Program-made: the position numbers and the translations under genes
NCBI GenBank assembly: GCA_903917345.1
Contig: CAIXAE010000008.1
Location: forward strand, 62,001 to 126,000
DNA: 64,000 nt
Direction: 5' to 3'
Source: an uncultured Methylococcaceae bacterium
Lineage (GTDB): Bacteria; Pseudomonadota; Gammaproteobacteria; Methylococcales; Methylomonadaceae
The notes under the pieces: generated by a model
The model's input: only the letters and a program-made list of their open reading frames with translations
The model's database searches: none
Told to the model about the DNA's origin: nothing
Part shown: positions 1-11,455 of the stretch, one piece after another
How positions within the stretch are numbered: position 1 is the stretch's first letter
Layout of the letters: the number at the start of each line of letters is the position of its first letter

Positions 1-2317
1 GCTGATCTTTAGGATCAACTTCGAGTACGACTCGATATTGATTAGATTGGGTAAATATAGTCGATACCAAGCGTTGCCCATAAGCACTGTATAGGGTGTT
101 ATCAATTGCGGCCGTGCTAACCCCCAGTCTACTTGCTGTTGGTCGATCGATATTGATATAAATTTGCTGGCCTTTATCTTGCACATCACTACTGACATCG
201 ATTAACGCAGGTTCACTGGCTAGTGCTTCAACAAGACGTTGCGTCCATAGATTGAGTTCTTTGATGTCGGGTGTTTCTAAGGTGAATTGATATTGCGTGC
301 GACTGACCCTGTTCTCCATGGTTAAATCTTGTACCGGTTGCAAATACAACGCCACATCGGGTAATGATGAGAGTGTATTTTTTAAACGGACAATCACTTC
401 GCTGGCTGATTCCTTTCGCGCCGCATGCGGTTTTAGATTAATTAAAAAACGGCCATTATTCGGTGTCGTATTCACACCATCTACGCCAATAAAAGAAGAG
501 AGGTTATCGACTGCTGGATCTTCTAAAATCAACTTGCCGATTTTTTGTTGATAGTCTGACATGGCCGTAAACGACACACTTTGGGGTGCAACAGTTATAC
601 CTTGAATGACGCCTGTATCCTGAATGGGGAAGAAGCCTTTTGGGATGACTATATATAAAAGAGTGGTTAAAGCCACTGTGCCAAAGAACACGCTTAGGGT
701 GAATCTTTCATGTTGCAGTACCCACGCTAAGCTTTTGCCGTATGACGCAATAATTTGTTCAAACCAAGAAATGGGTTTAGCCCCGTTGTTGTCTGCTTGA
801 TGTGGTTGAGCTTTGAGTAATTTTGCGCACATCATCGGTGTTAAGGTGAGTGATATAACGGCAGAAATTAGGATGGCTACAGCCAATGTAATCGCAAACT
901 CTCTAAATAATCTGCCGACTACTTCGCTCATAAATAGCAAGGGGATGAGTACGGCGATTAAAGAAAAAGTTAACGAGATTATGGTAAAGCCAATTTGTTC
1001 TGAACCTTTAAGTGCGGCTTTTAAAGGGGATTCGCCACGCTCTATGTAACGCGATATATTTTCAATAACCACGATAGCATCATCCACCACAAAGCCAGTG
1101 GCAATGGTTAGCGCCATGAGTGTTAAATTATTGATGCTAAATCCAGCTAAATACATGAAGGCGAAAGTGCCCACTAATGATAAAGGCACCGCTACACTGG
1201 GAATAAGCGTGGCAGGGATATTACGTAAGAATAGAAATATCACCATCACCACAAGCACAATGGCTAATAATAATTCAAACTGCACATCGTGTATCGAAGC
1301 GCGAATGGTTACGGTTCTATCCGTTAAAGGAATGACATCAATACTAAGGGGCAGAGAGGCTTTTATCTTGGGTAATAGTTCATTGATACTATCAACTACT
1401 TCAATTACGTTAGCGCCAGGTTGGCGTTGAATATTGACTATAACTGCCGAATGATCATTAGCCCAAGCCGCTAACTTTACGTTTTCTGCGCTGTTAACTA
1501 CTTCAGCCACTTCAGCTAACCTAACTGGAGCGCCATTACGATAAGCGACTATTAAATTTTTATAATCTTCTGGTGAGCGAATTTGGTCATTACTATCAAT
1601 AATTGCCGATCGTAATGGGCCGTTAAACATGCCTTTGGGTTGATTAACATTTGCCGCTGCAATGACTGTTCGAACATCTTCTATGCCAATGCCGTAAGCT
1701 GCAAGCGCTTTATGATTGACTTGGATACGTATAGCTGGCCGTTGGCCCCCACTAATACCGACTAAGCCAACGCCAGGCAGTTGGGCAATTTTCTGTGCTA
1801 ACCGCGTATCGACTAAGTCTTCAACTTTATATAACGGTAGCGCATTGGAGGTGATTGCGAGCGTCATGATAGGCGTATCCGCAGGGTTTACCTTACTGTA
1901 GATAGGTGCTTGCGGTAAGTCTGTCGGTAAAAAATTAGTGGCTGCGTTTATAGCGGCTTGTACTGACTGTTCTGCAATGTCTAAATTTAAATTAAGATTA
2001 AATTGCAATGTAATAACGGAGGCGCCGCCCGAACTGGTAGAAGACATTTGCGTTAAGCCAGGCATTTGGCCCAATTGTCGTTCTAATGGGGATGTAACCA
2101 CTGAGGTCATTACATCAGGACTTGCGCCCGGATATAAAGTCACTACTTGTATAGTGGGGTAATCTACTTGCGGTAATGCAGAGACGGGTAATAGTCTATA
2201 AGCCAAAATCCCCACCATCATTAAAGCAAGCATCAGTAATGATGTAGCTACAGGCCTTAATATAAATAGGCGCGAGGGGTTAAAGTGGGTGGTGTTTGGC
2301 CCAGTAGAATTTATCAT
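1..2317 (-). CDS. mdtB: RND multidrug efflux transporter, MdtB-like (partial, C-terminus outside window)
   Basis: The minus strand reads open from an ATG at 2317 to the window edge. That is about 772 codons of a family usually near 1040 residues, so roughly the last quarter is missing. It is absent from the ORF track because it runs off the end. The start ([19 protein letters not shown], then [14 protein letters not shown]) is the usual RND cytoplasmic tail and first membrane helix. It is followed by porter-domain sequence ([20 protein letters not shown]) and the helix-4 region with the proton-relay aspartates ([20 protein letters not shown]). The second periplasmic half is entered before the edge. 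The protein is an inner-membrane proton antiporter working with the adaptor encoded immediately upstream, two bases away. The MdtB/MdtC subclass is likely, but the exact substrate is unknown and any mdtC partner would lie outside the window. Confidence 0.93.
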   Translation of the reverse strand, partial: MINSTGPNTTHFNPSRLFILRPVATSLLMLALMMVGILAYRLLPVSALPQVDYPTIQVVTLYPGASPDVMTSVVTSPLERQLGQMPGLTQMSSTSSGGASVITLQFNLNLNLDIAEQSVQAAINAATNFLPTDLPQAPIYSKVNPADTPIMTLAITSNALPLYKVEDLVDTRLAQKIAQLPGVGLVGISGGQRPAIRIQVNHKALAAYGIGIEDVRTVIAAANVNQPKGMFNGPLRSAIIDSNDQIRSPEDYKNLIVAYRNGAPVRLAEVAEVVNSAENVKLAAWANDHSAVIVNIQRQPGANVIEVVDSINELLPKIKASLPLSIDVIPLTDRTVTIRASIHDVQFELLLAIVLVVMVIFLFLRNIPATLIPSVAVPLSLVGTFAFMYLAGFSINNLTLMALTIATGFVVDDAIVVIENISRYIERGESPLKAALKGSEQIGFTIISLTFSLIAVLIPLLFMSEVVGRLFREFAITLAVAILISAVISLTLTPMMCAKLLKAQPHQADNNGAKPISWFEQIIASYGKSLAWVLQHERFTLSVFFGTVALTTLLYIVIPKGFFPIQDTGVIQGITVAPQSVSFTAMSDYQQKIGKLILEDPAVDNLSSFIGVDGVNTTPNNGRFLINLKPHAARKESASEVIVRLKNTLSSLPDVALYLQPVQDLTMENRVSRTQYQFTLETPDIKELNLWTQRLVEALASEPALIDVSSDVQDKGQQIYINIDRPTASRLGVSTAAIDNTLYSAYGQRLVSTIFTQSNQYRVVLEVDPKDQ

Positions 2318-2319
2318 GC

Positions 2320-3588
2320 TTAATGTGTTTTACGTTTACTGGCTTTTGCGTCTTTATTGGCTTCTGTATTAACACTAGCAGCTACAGGTTGGTTATCTAT
2401 TTCCGTAATATCAATTCTACTGCCGGCCTGTAAACGATCAAAACCTTCGGTGACCACTTTCTCATTGGTATTTAGATTACTTTCAACCACAATTTTATCG
2501 GCTTCAGTGGGGCCTGTTTTAATGCGACGCACTTCAACTGTATTGTCAGCTTTGGCAATATAAACAAATGCGCCTTGGTTATCTTGCTGCAAAGCTGAAC
2601 TTGGAATTTGAATGGCATTATTTAAGGTTTCTAAATGCATTCTTATATTCACGAACTGATTGGCAAATAAACTGTTATCTGTATTATCAAATTGCGCTTT
2701 TAATTTAAGTGTGCCGGTGCTTGAATCAATTTGATTATCAATAGCTAACAATTTACCTTCGGCTAAGGCATTTTTACCCGCTCTATCTAAGGCTGTTATC
2801 GTAATGGCTTGATTTGAATGTAAGCGTTTTATAATGCTTTGTACTTTGTCTTCCGCTAACGTAAAAATTACCGTAATGGGTTGCAGTTGCGTAATGACAA
2901 CTAAGCCATTGCTATCACTTGCATGCACAATATTACCTTGATCAATTAAGCGTAAACCCACTTTGCCTGATATTGGAGCAGTTAAATGCGCATATGAAAC
3001 TTGTAGTTTGGCATTATTAACTTGTGCCTTGTCCATGACAACGACACCTTCATATTGTTTAACCAATGCCGCTTGTGTCATGGTTTGTTGGGCCGCTATT
3101 GAATCTTGTTCAAGTAGCTTTTGATAGCGTTGTTGATCAAGTTGTGCGTTTTTAAGTAAAGCCTCATCACGCAATAATTGTCCTTCTACTTGTTGGAGTT
3201 GAATATCAAAGGTTCTTGGATCAATCTCAGCGAGTAACTCACCTTGCTTAACGACTTGTCCCTCGGTAAAGTTGACTTTGATCAACTCACCATCAACTCT
3301 GGGTTTAACCGTTACCGTTCTTAAGGCTGTTACCGTACCTAACCCATTTAAATACACAGGAAAGTCGGAGGCAGTTACTGTTTGAACAGAAACAGGGGTT
3401 GATCCTTTTTCATTACGACTTTTACGTTTGTCCCCCTTAACCTCACCTTTACTTTCATTCTCTGGGGGCGTCTGTGAAAAATAATAACTACCTGCAGCAA
3501 CAATAAGTATCACAGAGAGAATAATTATCCAAAATGTCACACTACGTGTTTTGATAAATACGATGGGGAGTTGTTTGTTATGGCTCAT
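2320..3588 (-). CDS. mdtA: RND efflux periplasmic adaptor subunit, MdtA-like
   Basis: This is a membrane fusion protein of 422 residues, close to the usual MdtA length. An N-terminal membrane anchor lies at about residues 17-34. The split lipoyl half-motifs include [20 protein letters not shown] and [20 protein letters not shown], with an alpha-hairpin between them. A beta-barrel and a membrane-proximal domain follow. It bridges the inner-membrane RND pump to an outer-membrane channel of the TolC type, which is not encoded here. Its stop lies two bases before the transporter ATG, so the two are one operon transcribed leftward. The C-terminal tail is lysine-rich ([11 protein letters not shown]), a common adaptor ending. 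No operator for a regulator was recognised in the 200-bp upstream gap. Confidence 0.93.
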   Translation of the reverse strand: MSHNKQLPIVFIKTRSVTFWIIILSVILIVAAGSYYFSQTPPENESKGEVKGDKRKSRNEKGSTPVSVQTVTASDFPVYLNGLGTVTALRTVTVKPRVDGELIKVNFTEGQVVKQGELLAEIDPRTFDIQLQQVEGQLLRDEALLKNAQLDQQRYQKLLEQDSIAAQQTMTQAALVKQYEGVVVMDKAQVNNAKLQVSYAHLTAPISGKVGLRLIDQGNIVHASDSNGLVVITQLQPITVIFTLAEDKVQSIIKRLHSNQAITITALDRAGKNALAEGKLLAIDNQIDSSTGTLKLKAQFDNTDNSLFANQFVNIRMHLETLNNAIQIPSSALQQDNQGAFVYIAKADNTVEVRRIKTGPTEADKIVVESNLNTNEKVVTEGFDRLQAGSRIDITEIDNQPVAASVNTEANKDAKASKRKTH

Positions 3589-3790
3589 GTAGAATAATGA
3601 TGAAGTGTATCTATAAATGTGGAAGGTAAGCCAACGGATTTGGATTTATTGAGTTACTGGTTTCTGTTTTTATTAAGTATTAAATGTTAGCAGATAAAGC
3701 GTTAAGAAAGTATTACATTCTATTTTTAATATTAAACCAAGTTACTGTATATTATGTGTAAGTTCAATTACTTTTCTGTTATTTACTATT

Positions 3791-5422
3791 TTGTATTTAG
3801 AACATTTTCATTTAAACGAGTTTCCATTTACGATTTCTCCTGATCCGCACTTCATGTACATGAGCAAGCGGCATCAAGAGGGCTTAGCTCATCTTTTGTA
3901 TGGAATTGAATTTGGAGGTGGTTTTGTAGCCTTAACAGGAGAAGTAGGGACAGGTAAAACGACTTTATGTCATTGTCTCTTACAACAATTACCAGAAAAT
4001 ATTGATCTGGCTTTAATTCTAAATTCCCGATTGAATTCTTTTGAGTTAGTGGCAACCTTATGTGATGAACTCGGTATTAGTTACGATAAAAGCACTCAGT
4101 CTTTGAAATTTTTAATAGATCAGTTAAATCAACATCTACTTCTTACGCATGCAAAAGGTAGGCAGACTGTTCTATTAATAGATGAAGCGCAGAACTTAAG
4201 CATGGAAGTGCTAGAGCAACTCCGTTTATTAACTAACTTAGAAACCACTAAAACCAAGTTATTGCGCATCATTTTAGTGGGACAACCTGAATTAAAAGAA
4301 CTACTACAAAGGCAAGATCTTCGACAATTGAATCAACGTATTACGGCTAGATATCATTTGTTACCGTTATCGCTTTATGAGACCCGCGCTTATATAAGGC
4401 ACCGATTGAGTATTAGTCAGGGGGATGTTTATGTGTTTAGAGAGTCAGCTATCAAAAGGATTTACCAAATAACAAAGGGCATACCACGGTTAATTAATTT
4501 ATTGTGTGATAGATCTCTTTTAGGGGCTTATGCTTCGCATGTTTATAAAGTTAATACTAATATTGTTAATCATGCTGCTTTAGAAATTATCCCTGAAAAC
4601 CCATTAAACACTCGTTTTACTCGCACAGCAGTCTTTACAGTCATCATTGGAATTTTAGCTACATCTGCTTACCTATACAAAACCAATAGTAAAGTTGAAA
4701 TTGCACCCGTTCCGTTAACTCAGCAACAAAACGTCGCTAAAGCTTCAGAACCTAAACAGCTTAGCGACTCACACATTCTTGTTGATTCATCCAAAAAAAT
4801 TGCTGCTGACTCTTTTACTGACTGGTTAAGTAATCCAGCCAATACGCTAGATAATGTATTGAAATATACACTTGCACGATGGGGTAAAACAAATCAAAGT
4901 AATCAAAAGGTTGATTGTACTAGTATCAAAGTCACGGGGTTACGATGCGAAATAGGTAAGGCTTCTTGGAAAGAGTTACTAAAATTAAATAAACCCGTTA
5001 TTTTAGAGTTTGTTTTAGATGATGCCAGTAAACATCATGTTTTATTTACAGGGTTTTCAGAGCATCAAACCATCGTCCACTTCGACCCTGATGTTAAGTT
5101 TTCCGTCGCAGATATTTTAAAATATTGGGAGGGCTATTATTTAACGCTACAGGCTCCTGAATTAAAAGCAGTCAAGATTATTGCTTATGAGCAAAATTCA
5201 GAAAATGTGTTGTGGTTACGCTATGTGTTAAATAGTTTTGACGGCCAATCCACACAAGTGGATCGTCCACTGTATTATGATGAAAACTTACTTAAGCGCG
5301 TTCAAAGCTATCAACATGCACAACATTTAGGCGAGGATGGTAAAGTCGGTCCAAGCACCTTAATCAGTCTAAAGAATTATGCTCAAAAACTTGAATATTC
5401 GCACTTAACCATTAACGAATAA
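3791..5422 (+). CDS. gspA: General secretion pathway ATPase GspA/ExeA-like
   Basis: The start is TTG, chosen because the family N-terminus (MYLEHFHLNEFPFTISPDP) begins exactly there; no clear Shine-Dalgarno sequence is seen. An AAA+ domain follows, with Walker A GEVGTGKTT at residues 50-58 and Walker B VLLIDEAQN near 121. A single membrane helix sits near residues 280-298. The periplasmic part has a peptidase-C39-like fold region and then a peptidoglycan-binding module (YDENLLKRVQSYQHAQHLGEDGKVGPST split across the repeat). In the family, GspA and GspB together remodel peptidoglycan so that the type II secretin can assemble. The gene is two bases upstream of gspB. No other type II secretion genes are in the window. 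Confidence 0.92.
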   Translation: MYLEHFHLNEFPFTISPDPHFMYMSKRHQEGLAHLLYGIEFGGGFVALTGEVGTGKTTLCHCLLQQLPENIDLALILNSRLNSFELVATLCDELGISYDKSTQSLKFLIDQLNQHLLLTHAKGRQTVLLIDEAQNLSMEVLEQLRLLTNLETTKTKLLRIILVGQPELKELLQRQDLRQLNQRITARYHLLPLSLYETRAYIRHRLSISQGDVYVFRESAIKRIYQITKGIPRLINLLCDRSLLGAYASHVYKVNTNIVNHAALEIIPENPLNTRFTRTAVFTVIIGILATSAYLYKTNSKVEIAPVPLTQQQNVAKASEPKQLSDSHILVDSSKKIAADSFTDWLSNPANTLDNVLKYTLARWGKTNQSNQKVDCTSIKVTGLRCEIGKASWKELLKLNKPVILEFVLDDASKHHVLFTGFSEHQTIVHFDPDVKFSVADILKYWEGYYLTLQAPELKAVKIIAYEQNSENVLWLRYVLNSFDGQSTQVDRPLYYDENLLKRVQSYQHAQHLGEDGKVGPSTLISLKNYAQKLEYSHLTINE

Positions 5423-5424
5423 TT

Positions 5425-6153
5425 ATGTCTTTTATTTTAAATGCCCTTCGTAAGTCTGAACAAGAAAGACAGAAGCTACAAGTGAATAGTTTGAGTTTTG
5501 ATCAAGCAGAATCCCCTGTTAGTATTAATCGACGAAAAATGGTGGTTTATAGTGCCATTTTTATAGCCGTTAATTTAATACTCACAGTGGGTATTATTAG
5601 CCTAATAAGGTCTCCAGTTGCGGTATCTAAGGATGAAATTAAAGAAAAAACAGAAATAGACTCTAAGCGTGAATTAATAAAACCAGTTGAAAAAAACCTT
5701 GAGCCAGATAAGAGCACTGTAATTCCAAATGCACCTATTGCAAACACTTCCATTGCCGATCTAATTGAAGAAAAGCCCAATGCTATCGGTGAGTCTCCTA
5801 TAACAAAAACGTTTACAGCCAAGCCTGAGGAAATTAATATCCCAGCTAAAGTGCCTGTAAAAGCAAATAGTCAGCAAAAATCCATTGTTGAAGCTAACCC
5901 TGAAGTAGGTTTAACTAAAGATACGTTGCCTTACTTGCGCGAGTTACCTTTTACGTTTCAACAAACCGTACCTGATGTCACTATTAATGTATTTGTGTAT
6001 TCAGATCAGCCTAGTGAATGTTTTGTGATGATTGATGGTGTTAAATATAAAATTGGGCAGTCTTTACCCAATGCAATGCATATTAAAGACATCACTGTGA
6101 ATAGTCTGGTTGTGGAATATCAAAATAAGGCTTTTCAGATCGATAGACCTTAA
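5425..6153 (+). CDS. gspB: General secretion pathway protein B
   Basis: The opening MSFILNALRKSEQERQ is the signature of GspB. A membrane helix follows at about residues 39-60, then a long lysine- and proline-rich periplasmic linker, then the conserved C-terminal GspB domain (LPYLRELPFTFQQTVPDVTI to the end). It partners GspA in placing the type II secretin. At 242 residues the length is normal. The ATG lies two bases after the gspA stop, so translation is probably coupled. The gene ends 12 bases before the convergent protease gene, and no strong terminator is seen between them. Confidence 0.9.
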   Translation: MSFILNALRKSEQERQKLQVNSLSFDQAESPVSINRRKMVVYSAIFIAVNLILTVGIISLIRSPVAVSKDEIKEKTEIDSKRELIKPVEKNLEPDKSTVIPNAPIANTSIADLIEEKPNAIGESPITKTFTAKPEEINIPAKVPVKANSQQKSIVEANPEVGLTKDTLPYLRELPFTFQQTVPDVTINVFVYSDQPSECFVMIDGVKYKIGQSLPNAMHIKDITVNSLVVEYQNKAFQIDRP

Positions 6154-6165
6154 TGCTGAGTCTGA

Positions 6166-6888
6166 TTACTTTTTCGTTAATGTAATGGATTGACTTTGAT
6201 CATCAATATTAATCTGATAACGATTCAAGGCGCTCATACCGAGTAAACGATTCGGTCCTAATTGCTTATCAGGAATGAAGGCTACTTGGACATTTTCTAT
6301 TGTTTCACCCGCTAATTTGATTGAATGTAAGTATCCAATCTTTGCATCTGTTTTCCCATTCGCAGTTTGCATCGACTGATGACTAAAATTCACATTTTTC
6401 ATCCCGAGCCGATTAATCATAGACTGCGGCAATACCACAATGTCTGCGCCGGTATCAATGACTAACTCCATAGTTTCCCAAAGGCTGCCATCCCCAGATA
6501 GTGCTGCTGACACCATATAATGATTACCTTGATGACTTGTGGGTAGCACTATATTTTGAACGGCTGATTTTTGTTTTTTATTGACGATGACGATACGTTC
6601 AATATCACCTTTATTGTTTCTGCTGACAATATGATTAAACGTCGTTAATAATTGTTCTATTTGTTGTTCTAAATTACCCCGAGTCACTATTTTTTCTTCA
6701 TTTTGAATACGCTCTAACCCCACCACTTTGATATTCATGCGACTTTGTAGGTCTACTATTTGCTCATATAAGTCGTTAGGAGCAACGTTAGTATCAGCGT
6801 AGACATGAGTGCTTATAAAAACTACGCTTAGGCTCAATACTCGTCTTAGTGTGTTGTTTAAATGCAGGGAGGGGTAAAGCTGTATCAT
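6166..6888 (-). CDS. Clan AA (retropepsin-like) aspartic protease, exported
   Basis: The N-terminus looks like a signal peptide (RRVLSLSVVFISTHVYA), preceded by about 13 residues. The C-terminal half (about 125-240) is a single retropepsin fold with the catalytic motif ELVIDTGADIVVLP, then IGYLHSIKLAGETIENVQV, and the closing LGPNRLLGMSALNRYQI. These match the bacterial clan-AA (TIGR02281-type) periplasmic proteases, which act as homodimers. The N-terminal half is poorly conserved and may be a dimerisation or coiled region. The ATG is two bases past the ppsA stop, so the gene is probably translated from the ppsA message. Substrate is unknown. Confidence 0.82.
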   Translation of the reverse strand: MIQLYPSLHLNNTLRRVLSLSVVFISTHVYADTNVAPNDLYEQIVDLQSRMNIKVVGLERIQNEEKIVTRGNLEQQIEQLLTTFNHIVSRNNKGDIERIVIVNKKQKSAVQNIVLPTSHQGNHYMVSAALSGDGSLWETMELVIDTGADIVVLPQSMINRLGMKNVNFSHQSMQTANGKTDAKIGYLHSIKLAGETIENVQVAFIPDKQLGPNRLLGMSALNRYQINIDDQSQSITLTKK

Positions 6889-6890
6889 TA

Positions 6891-9305
6891 TTAAGATCTT
6901 CCGAGTCTTTTTTCAGTCTCAAGTACTAATTGGGTTGTTTTTAAGACCGTATCTGGATTTAAGCTCATAGAATCAATACCTATTTCTACTAAAAATTCGG
7001 CCATTTCTGGGTAATCAGAGGGCGCCTGACCACAGAGACCACAATGTTTACCATTTCGTTTTGAGCCTTCTGAGGCTAAGCGTATCATTTCTTTAACGCC
7101 TGCGTCACGCTCGTCAAAGTCTTCTGCAAGTATTGTTGAATCACGATCAACTCCTAGCGTTAATTGCGTAAGATCATTAGAGCCTATAGAAAAGCCATCA
7201 AAATGGGCGGAGAACGCATCAATTTGAATGACATTATTGGGTATTTCGCACATCACATAGATCTCAAGTCCGTTTTCACCACGTTCTAAACCGAGTTCTG
7301 TCATGTACTTTAATACCTTTTCGGCCTCTTGCACTCGACGGCAGAAGGGTATCATTAGAATCACATTGGTAAATCCCATATCATCACGAACGCGTTTCAT
7401 GGCCGCACATTCCAAGGCAAAACCTTCGGCATAAGCGGGGTGCGTATAACGTGATGCGCCTCGAAACCCAATCATAGGATTGGCTTCTTCAAATTCAAAC
7501 CAACGCCCGCCCAATAAAGTAGCATATTCGTTTGTTTTAAAATCTGACATTCTAACCACAACAGGTTTTGGGTAAAAAGCAGCCGCGATGGTTGCTACGC
7601 CTTCTGATAATGTCTGTATAAAGAAATCTGTTGGATCTTTGAATTGGTGGGTTAGCGCTTGAATTTGTAAGCGCTCTGATTCATCGTCTACACGTTCAGG
7701 ATGAATTAATGCCATAGGGTGGGCTTTGATATATTCCGTAATAATAAACTCCATTCTGGCTAAACCCACACCATCGTTTGGTAAAAAACGAGTTTTAAAA
7801 GCTAATTCTGGATTACCTAGATTAAGCATGATTTTAGTCTTTGGACGTTTCAAACCTGTTAAATCTGTCTTATTGATTTCAAACTTTAGTGTGCCTGAAT
7901 AGACATTGCCTTTATCACCCTCTGCACAGGATACGGTAATGGGTGTGTTATTTTGTATTACAGTGGTTGCGTTGTCACACCCTATGACTGCTGGAACGCC
8001 TAATTCACGAGATATAATAGCCGCATGACATGTTCTGCCACCTCTATTAGTGACAATCGCCGAGGCAATTTTCATAACGGGTTCCCAATCTGGTGTGGTT
8101 AAATCCGCAACCAAAACATCACCTGGCTTGAATGTCTTTAATTCATTTAGATTATTAATGATTCTAGCGGTACCTGTGGCAATTTTACTCCCGACGGCAT
8201 GGCCAACTACGATAGGGTTAGCTGTTTCTTTGAGGGAGTATTGTTCTAATATTAAGGCATTTTGTTGAGAGACAACGGTTTCAGGACGGGCTTGAACAAT
8301 ATATAGAGTTCCATCGATGCCGTCTTTCGCCCACTCCATATCCATAGGTTTGGGTAGTCCCGCTTTTGCACTGTAATGATTTTCAATTTTAATTGCATAG
8401 TCTGCTAAGGTTAAAACATCTTGATCTGTAATACAAAATCGTTCCCGTTCAGCTGTTGAAGTAGCAATATTGCGAGTAGGTTCATGCGTGCGCCCCTCAC
8501 TGTAGATCATTTTGATTTTTTTTGAACCTAGATTTCTTTTCAGTATGGTTCTGAACCCTTTATTAAACGTAGGTTTATGGACATAAAACTCGTCTGGGTC
8601 TACGGCACCTTGCACTACATTTTCGCCTAATCCATAAGCCCCTGTGATAAAGACCACGTCATTGAAACCAGACTCAGTATCTAAAGAAAACATGACGCCA
8701 CTTGCATCAAGATCAGAGCGAACCATTTTCATAATGCCAATTGATAAGGCTAGTTTAAAATGATCAAAACCTTGATCTATACGGTAATGAATAGCTCGAT
8801 CTGTAAATAAACTAGCAAAACAGCGTTTACACGCTTCTAACAATGCGACATTGCCACGAATATTTAGATAAGTATCTTGCTGACCAGCAAAACTTGCTGT
8901 GGGTAAGTCTTCTGCTGTTGCAGAACTACGGACAGCGACACTCAGTTCATCCCCATATTGCGCTTGTAATCTAGCATAGGCAGCTATGATTTGTTGTTCT
9001 AGATCAGTTGGAAAGGGTGCCGCATAAATTATATCGCGCGCCGAACGCGCACGATTTGCTAAATCAGTGACATCATCCGGGTTAAGATCATCTAAGGCAG
9101 AATGTAATGCATCCCAAGCATTGGCTTGGTCAAGCAGATAACGGTAACCTTCTGCTGTTACGGCAAAACCATTGGGAATTTGAATGCCTTGTGATGACAG
9201 TTCTTGATACATTTCACCTAATGATGCATTTTTACCTCCCACTAAAGGAATATCGTCTATCGTTAATTCATTAAACCAGCGGATATAATTTGTTGATGTA
9301 GACAT
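6891..9305 (-). CDS. ppsA: Phosphoenolpyruvate synthase
   Basis: This enzyme converts pyruvate, ATP and water to PEP, AMP and phosphate, the gluconeogenic entry from C3 compounds. The ORF track starts five codons upstream; I choose the ATG at 9305 because a GAGGA ribosome site sits 8 bases before it and the protein then begins MSTSTNYIRWFNEL, as in the family. It has 804 residues. The N-terminal ATP-grasp domain opens with LVGGKNASLGEMY. The phosphohistidine domain has GGRTCHAAIISRELGVPA (catalytic His), and the C-terminal PEP-binding barrel ends in HCGLCGQAPSDYPE. It is divergent from acs. The usual PpsR regulatory kinase gene is not adjacent. Confidence 0.96.
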   Translation of the reverse strand: MSTSTNYIRWFNELTIDDIPLVGGKNASLGEMYQELSSQGIQIPNGFAVTAEGYRYLLDQANAWDALHSALDDLNPDDVTDLANRARSARDIIYAAPFPTDLEQQIIAAYARLQAQYGDELSVAVRSSATAEDLPTASFAGQQDTYLNIRGNVALLEACKRCFASLFTDRAIHYRIDQGFDHFKLALSIGIMKMVRSDLDASGVMFSLDTESGFNDVVFITGAYGLGENVVQGAVDPDEFYVHKPTFNKGFRTILKRNLGSKKIKMIYSEGRTHEPTRNIATSTAERERFCITDQDVLTLADYAIKIENHYSAKAGLPKPMDMEWAKDGIDGTLYIVQARPETVVSQQNALILEQYSLKETANPIVVGHAVGSKIATGTARIINNLNELKTFKPGDVLVADLTTPDWEPVMKIASAIVTNRGGRTCHAAIISRELGVPAVIGCDNATTVIQNNTPITVSCAEGDKGNVYSGTLKFEINKTDLTGLKRPKTKIMLNLGNPELAFKTRFLPNDGVGLARMEFIITEYIKAHPMALIHPERVDDESERLQIQALTHQFKDPTDFFIQTLSEGVATIAAAFYPKPVVVRMSDFKTNEYATLLGGRWFEFEEANPMIGFRGASRYTHPAYAEGFALECAAMKRVRDDMGFTNVILMIPFCRRVQEAEKVLKYMTELGLERGENGLEIYVMCEIPNNVIQIDAFSAHFDGFSIGSNDLTQLTLGVDRDSTILAEDFDERDAGVKEMIRLASEGSKRNGKHCGLCGQAPSDYPEMAEFLVEIGIDSMSLNPDTVLKTTQLVLETEKRLGRS

Positions 9306-9459
9306 GGCGACTATCCTCAAGGGAAGTGCTTTTCGGATGAAAAGCGTTAGGTAGTTTACGCTTAACTATGTAAATAAGTATATTTAAGTAAATATAGTGC
9401 AAATATACGCATTTTTAATTAAAGTGTCGCCAGTTATTGGTGAAGCTTAGGAATTCGTA
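9306..9459. promoter_or_regulatory. Divergent ppsA/acs promoter region
   Basis: This 150-bp AT-rich gap separates two divergent genes and must hold both promoters. The ribosome site for ppsA (GAGGA) is clear at its left edge, and GCTTAGGAATTC precedes acs. I did not find a convincing operator or a confident -35/-10 pair. Confidence 0.45.
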
Positions 9460-11403
9460 ATGTCAGAAAGTAAAGTTTACAAAGTCAATCCAGCCATAGC
9501 AGACAAGGCGCACATTAATCTTGCGTCCTATCAAACTATGTATCAGCATTCAATCAATGAGCCAGACACATTTTGGGCGAGACAAGCGGAGTTATTTTTA
9601 GATTGGTATAAACCTTGGCATACGGTGCAAACGTGTGATTATCGTACGGGACATATTCGTTGGTTTGAGGGAGGTGAGCTTAATGTTAGTGTTAATTGTG
9701 TTGATAGACATTTAGCCTGTCGAGCGGATCAAGTAGCCATTATTTGGGAGGGTGATGATCCTAAACACAGTCAATCGATAACTTATCAGGAATTACATAC
9801 AGAAGTCTGCAAGTTTGCCAATGTTTTAAAAAACTTAGGTGTCCAAAAAGGCGACCGAGTGTGTATTTATATGCCAATGCTTTCGGAAGCAGCTACTGTT
9901 ATGTTGGCATGTACAAGGATTGGGGCAGTGCATTCCATTGTATTCGGTGGCTTCTCAGCTGAAGCTTTAAAAGATCGAATATTAGATTCTGATTGTCAAT
10001 TTGTCGTCTGCGCTGATGAAGGCTATAGAGGCGGTAAAATTCTACCTATCAAATCCAGTGTTGATGAAGCGGTTCTATCATGCCCCAATGTGAAGAAAGT
10101 GATCGTTATAAGAAACACCGGTAATTCTGTTGCTTGGCTAGATGAGCGAGATGTTTGGTATCACGAAGCTATGGCAGTCGCTTCTAACGTTTGCCCTGCT
10201 GAAATAATGTCTGCTGAAGATCCTTTATTTATCCTTTATACGTCGGGTTCAACGGGTAAACCAAAAGGTGTTTTGCATACGACAGGGGGGTATTTGTTAT
10301 ATGCAGCCATCACACATAAGTATATTTTCGATTATCAAGAAGGTGATATTTATTGGTGCACTGCTGATATTGGCTGGATTACAGGGCACACCTATATGAT
10401 CTATGGACCCTTATGTAATGGAGCTACTACTTTAGTATTTGAAGGTGTACCTACGTATCCCGAAGTAGATCGTTTATGGAAGGTTATTGATAAACATCAG
10501 GTCAATATATTTTATACCGCACCCACGGTTATTCGTGCCCTAATGGCCCATGGTAACGAGTTCATAAAACATACCCGGCGGGATTCTTTACGCATATTAG
10601 GTAGCGTTGGAGAGCCGATTAATCCAGAAGCTTGGGAATGGTATTACCATCAAGTGGGTGAGTCGAACTGTCCTATTATGGATACTTGGTGGCAAACAGA
10701 AACCGGGGGCATATTAATTACACCATTGCCGGGGGTAACGGACTTAAAACCAGGTTCTGCTACCTTACCTTTTTTTGGTATAAAACCTGAAATCATGGAC
10801 GCTCAAGGTGTATTGATGGAGGGAGAAGCAGAAGCAGAAGGCGTGTTAGTGATTAGTGCTTCTTGGCCGGGTCAAGCACGCACTGTTTACGGTGATCATC
10901 CTCGCTTTAAAGATACTTATTTTAATCATTATCCCGGGTATTATTTTGCCGGTGATGGTGCGCGTCGTGATGAAGATGGCTATTTTTGGATTACGGGTCG
11001 TGTTGATGACGTACTTAACGTCTCTGGCCATCGGATGGGTACGGCTGAGATAGAAAGCGCCTTGGTATTACATGAAAGTGTTTCAGAAGCAGCTGTTGTA
11101 GGCTATCCACATGATATTAAAGGGCAGGGTATCTATGCTTATGTCACCCTTAATAAAGGCGTTGAATCGTCTGACGAACTTAAAAATCAATTAAAGGCTT
11201 TAGTTCGTAAGGAAATTGGTGCTATTGCTTATCCTGATATTATTCAATGGGCGCCCGGTTTGCCAAAAACACGTTCAGGTAAAATTATGCGTCGCATACT
11301 TAGAAAAATCGCGGCCAATGAATTAGAAAATTTGGGTAATACATCAACCCTGGCAGATCCAACTGTTGTTGATGAGCTAATAGAAAATAGAATAAATCGG
11401 TGA
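9460..11403 (+). CDS. acs: Acetyl-CoA synthetase
   Basis: This AMP-forming ligase makes acetyl-CoA from acetate, ATP and CoA. Its 647 residues match the family. The adenylation motif [19 protein letters not shown] is near residue 260. The hinge and C-terminal domain follow with [20 protein letters not shown]. The C-terminal [15 protein letters not shown] carries the lysine that is acetylated in regulated homologs. An AGGAATTC upstream provides a ribosome site. Sitting opposite ppsA, it fits a C2/C3 assimilation role. It ends before a 9-bp stem hairpin shared with the convergent copper operon. Confidence 0.96.
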   Translation: MSESKVYKVNPAIADKAHINLASYQTMYQHSINEPDTFWARQAELFLDWYKPWHTVQTCDYRTGHIRWFEGGELNVSVNCVDRHLACRADQVAIIWEGDDPKHSQSITYQELHTEVCKFANVLKNLGVQKGDRVCIYMPMLSEAATVMLACTRIGAVHSIVFGGFSAEALKDRILDSDCQFVVCADEGYRGGKILPIKSSVDEAVLSCPNVKKVIVIRNTGNSVAWLDERDVWYHEAMAVASNVCPAEIMSAEDPLFILYTSGSTGKPKGVLHTTGGYLLYAAITHKYIFDYQEGDIYWCTADIGWITGHTYMIYGPLCNGATTLVFEGVPTYPEVDRLWKVIDKHQVNIFYTAPTVIRALMAHGNEFIKHTRRDSLRILGSVGEPINPEAWEWYYHQVGESNCPIMDTWWQTETGGILITPLPGVTDLKPGSATLPFFGIKPEIMDAQGVLMEGEAEAEGVLVISASWPGQARTVYGDHPRFKDTYFNHYPGYYFAGDGARRDEDGYFWITGRVDDVLNVSGHRMGTAEIESALVLHESVSEAAVVGYPHDIKGQGIYAYVTLNKGVESSDELKNQLKALVRKEIGAIAYPDIIQWAPGLPKTRSGKIMRRILRKIAANELENLGNTSTLADPTVVDELIENRINR

Positions 11404-11412
11404 ATTAAATTT

Positions 11413-11447
11413 TACCCCTATCCACTTCTTATGTAAGGATAGGGGTG
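11413..11447. terminator. Bidirectional hairpin between acs and the NlpE-like gene
   Basis: A perfect 9-bp stem (CCCCTATCC pairing with GGATAGGGG, extendable by one A-T pair) with a 13-base loop lies between two convergent stops. Neither side has a long T tract, so termination strength is uncertain. Confidence 0.65.
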
Positions 11448-11455
11448 ATATGGCA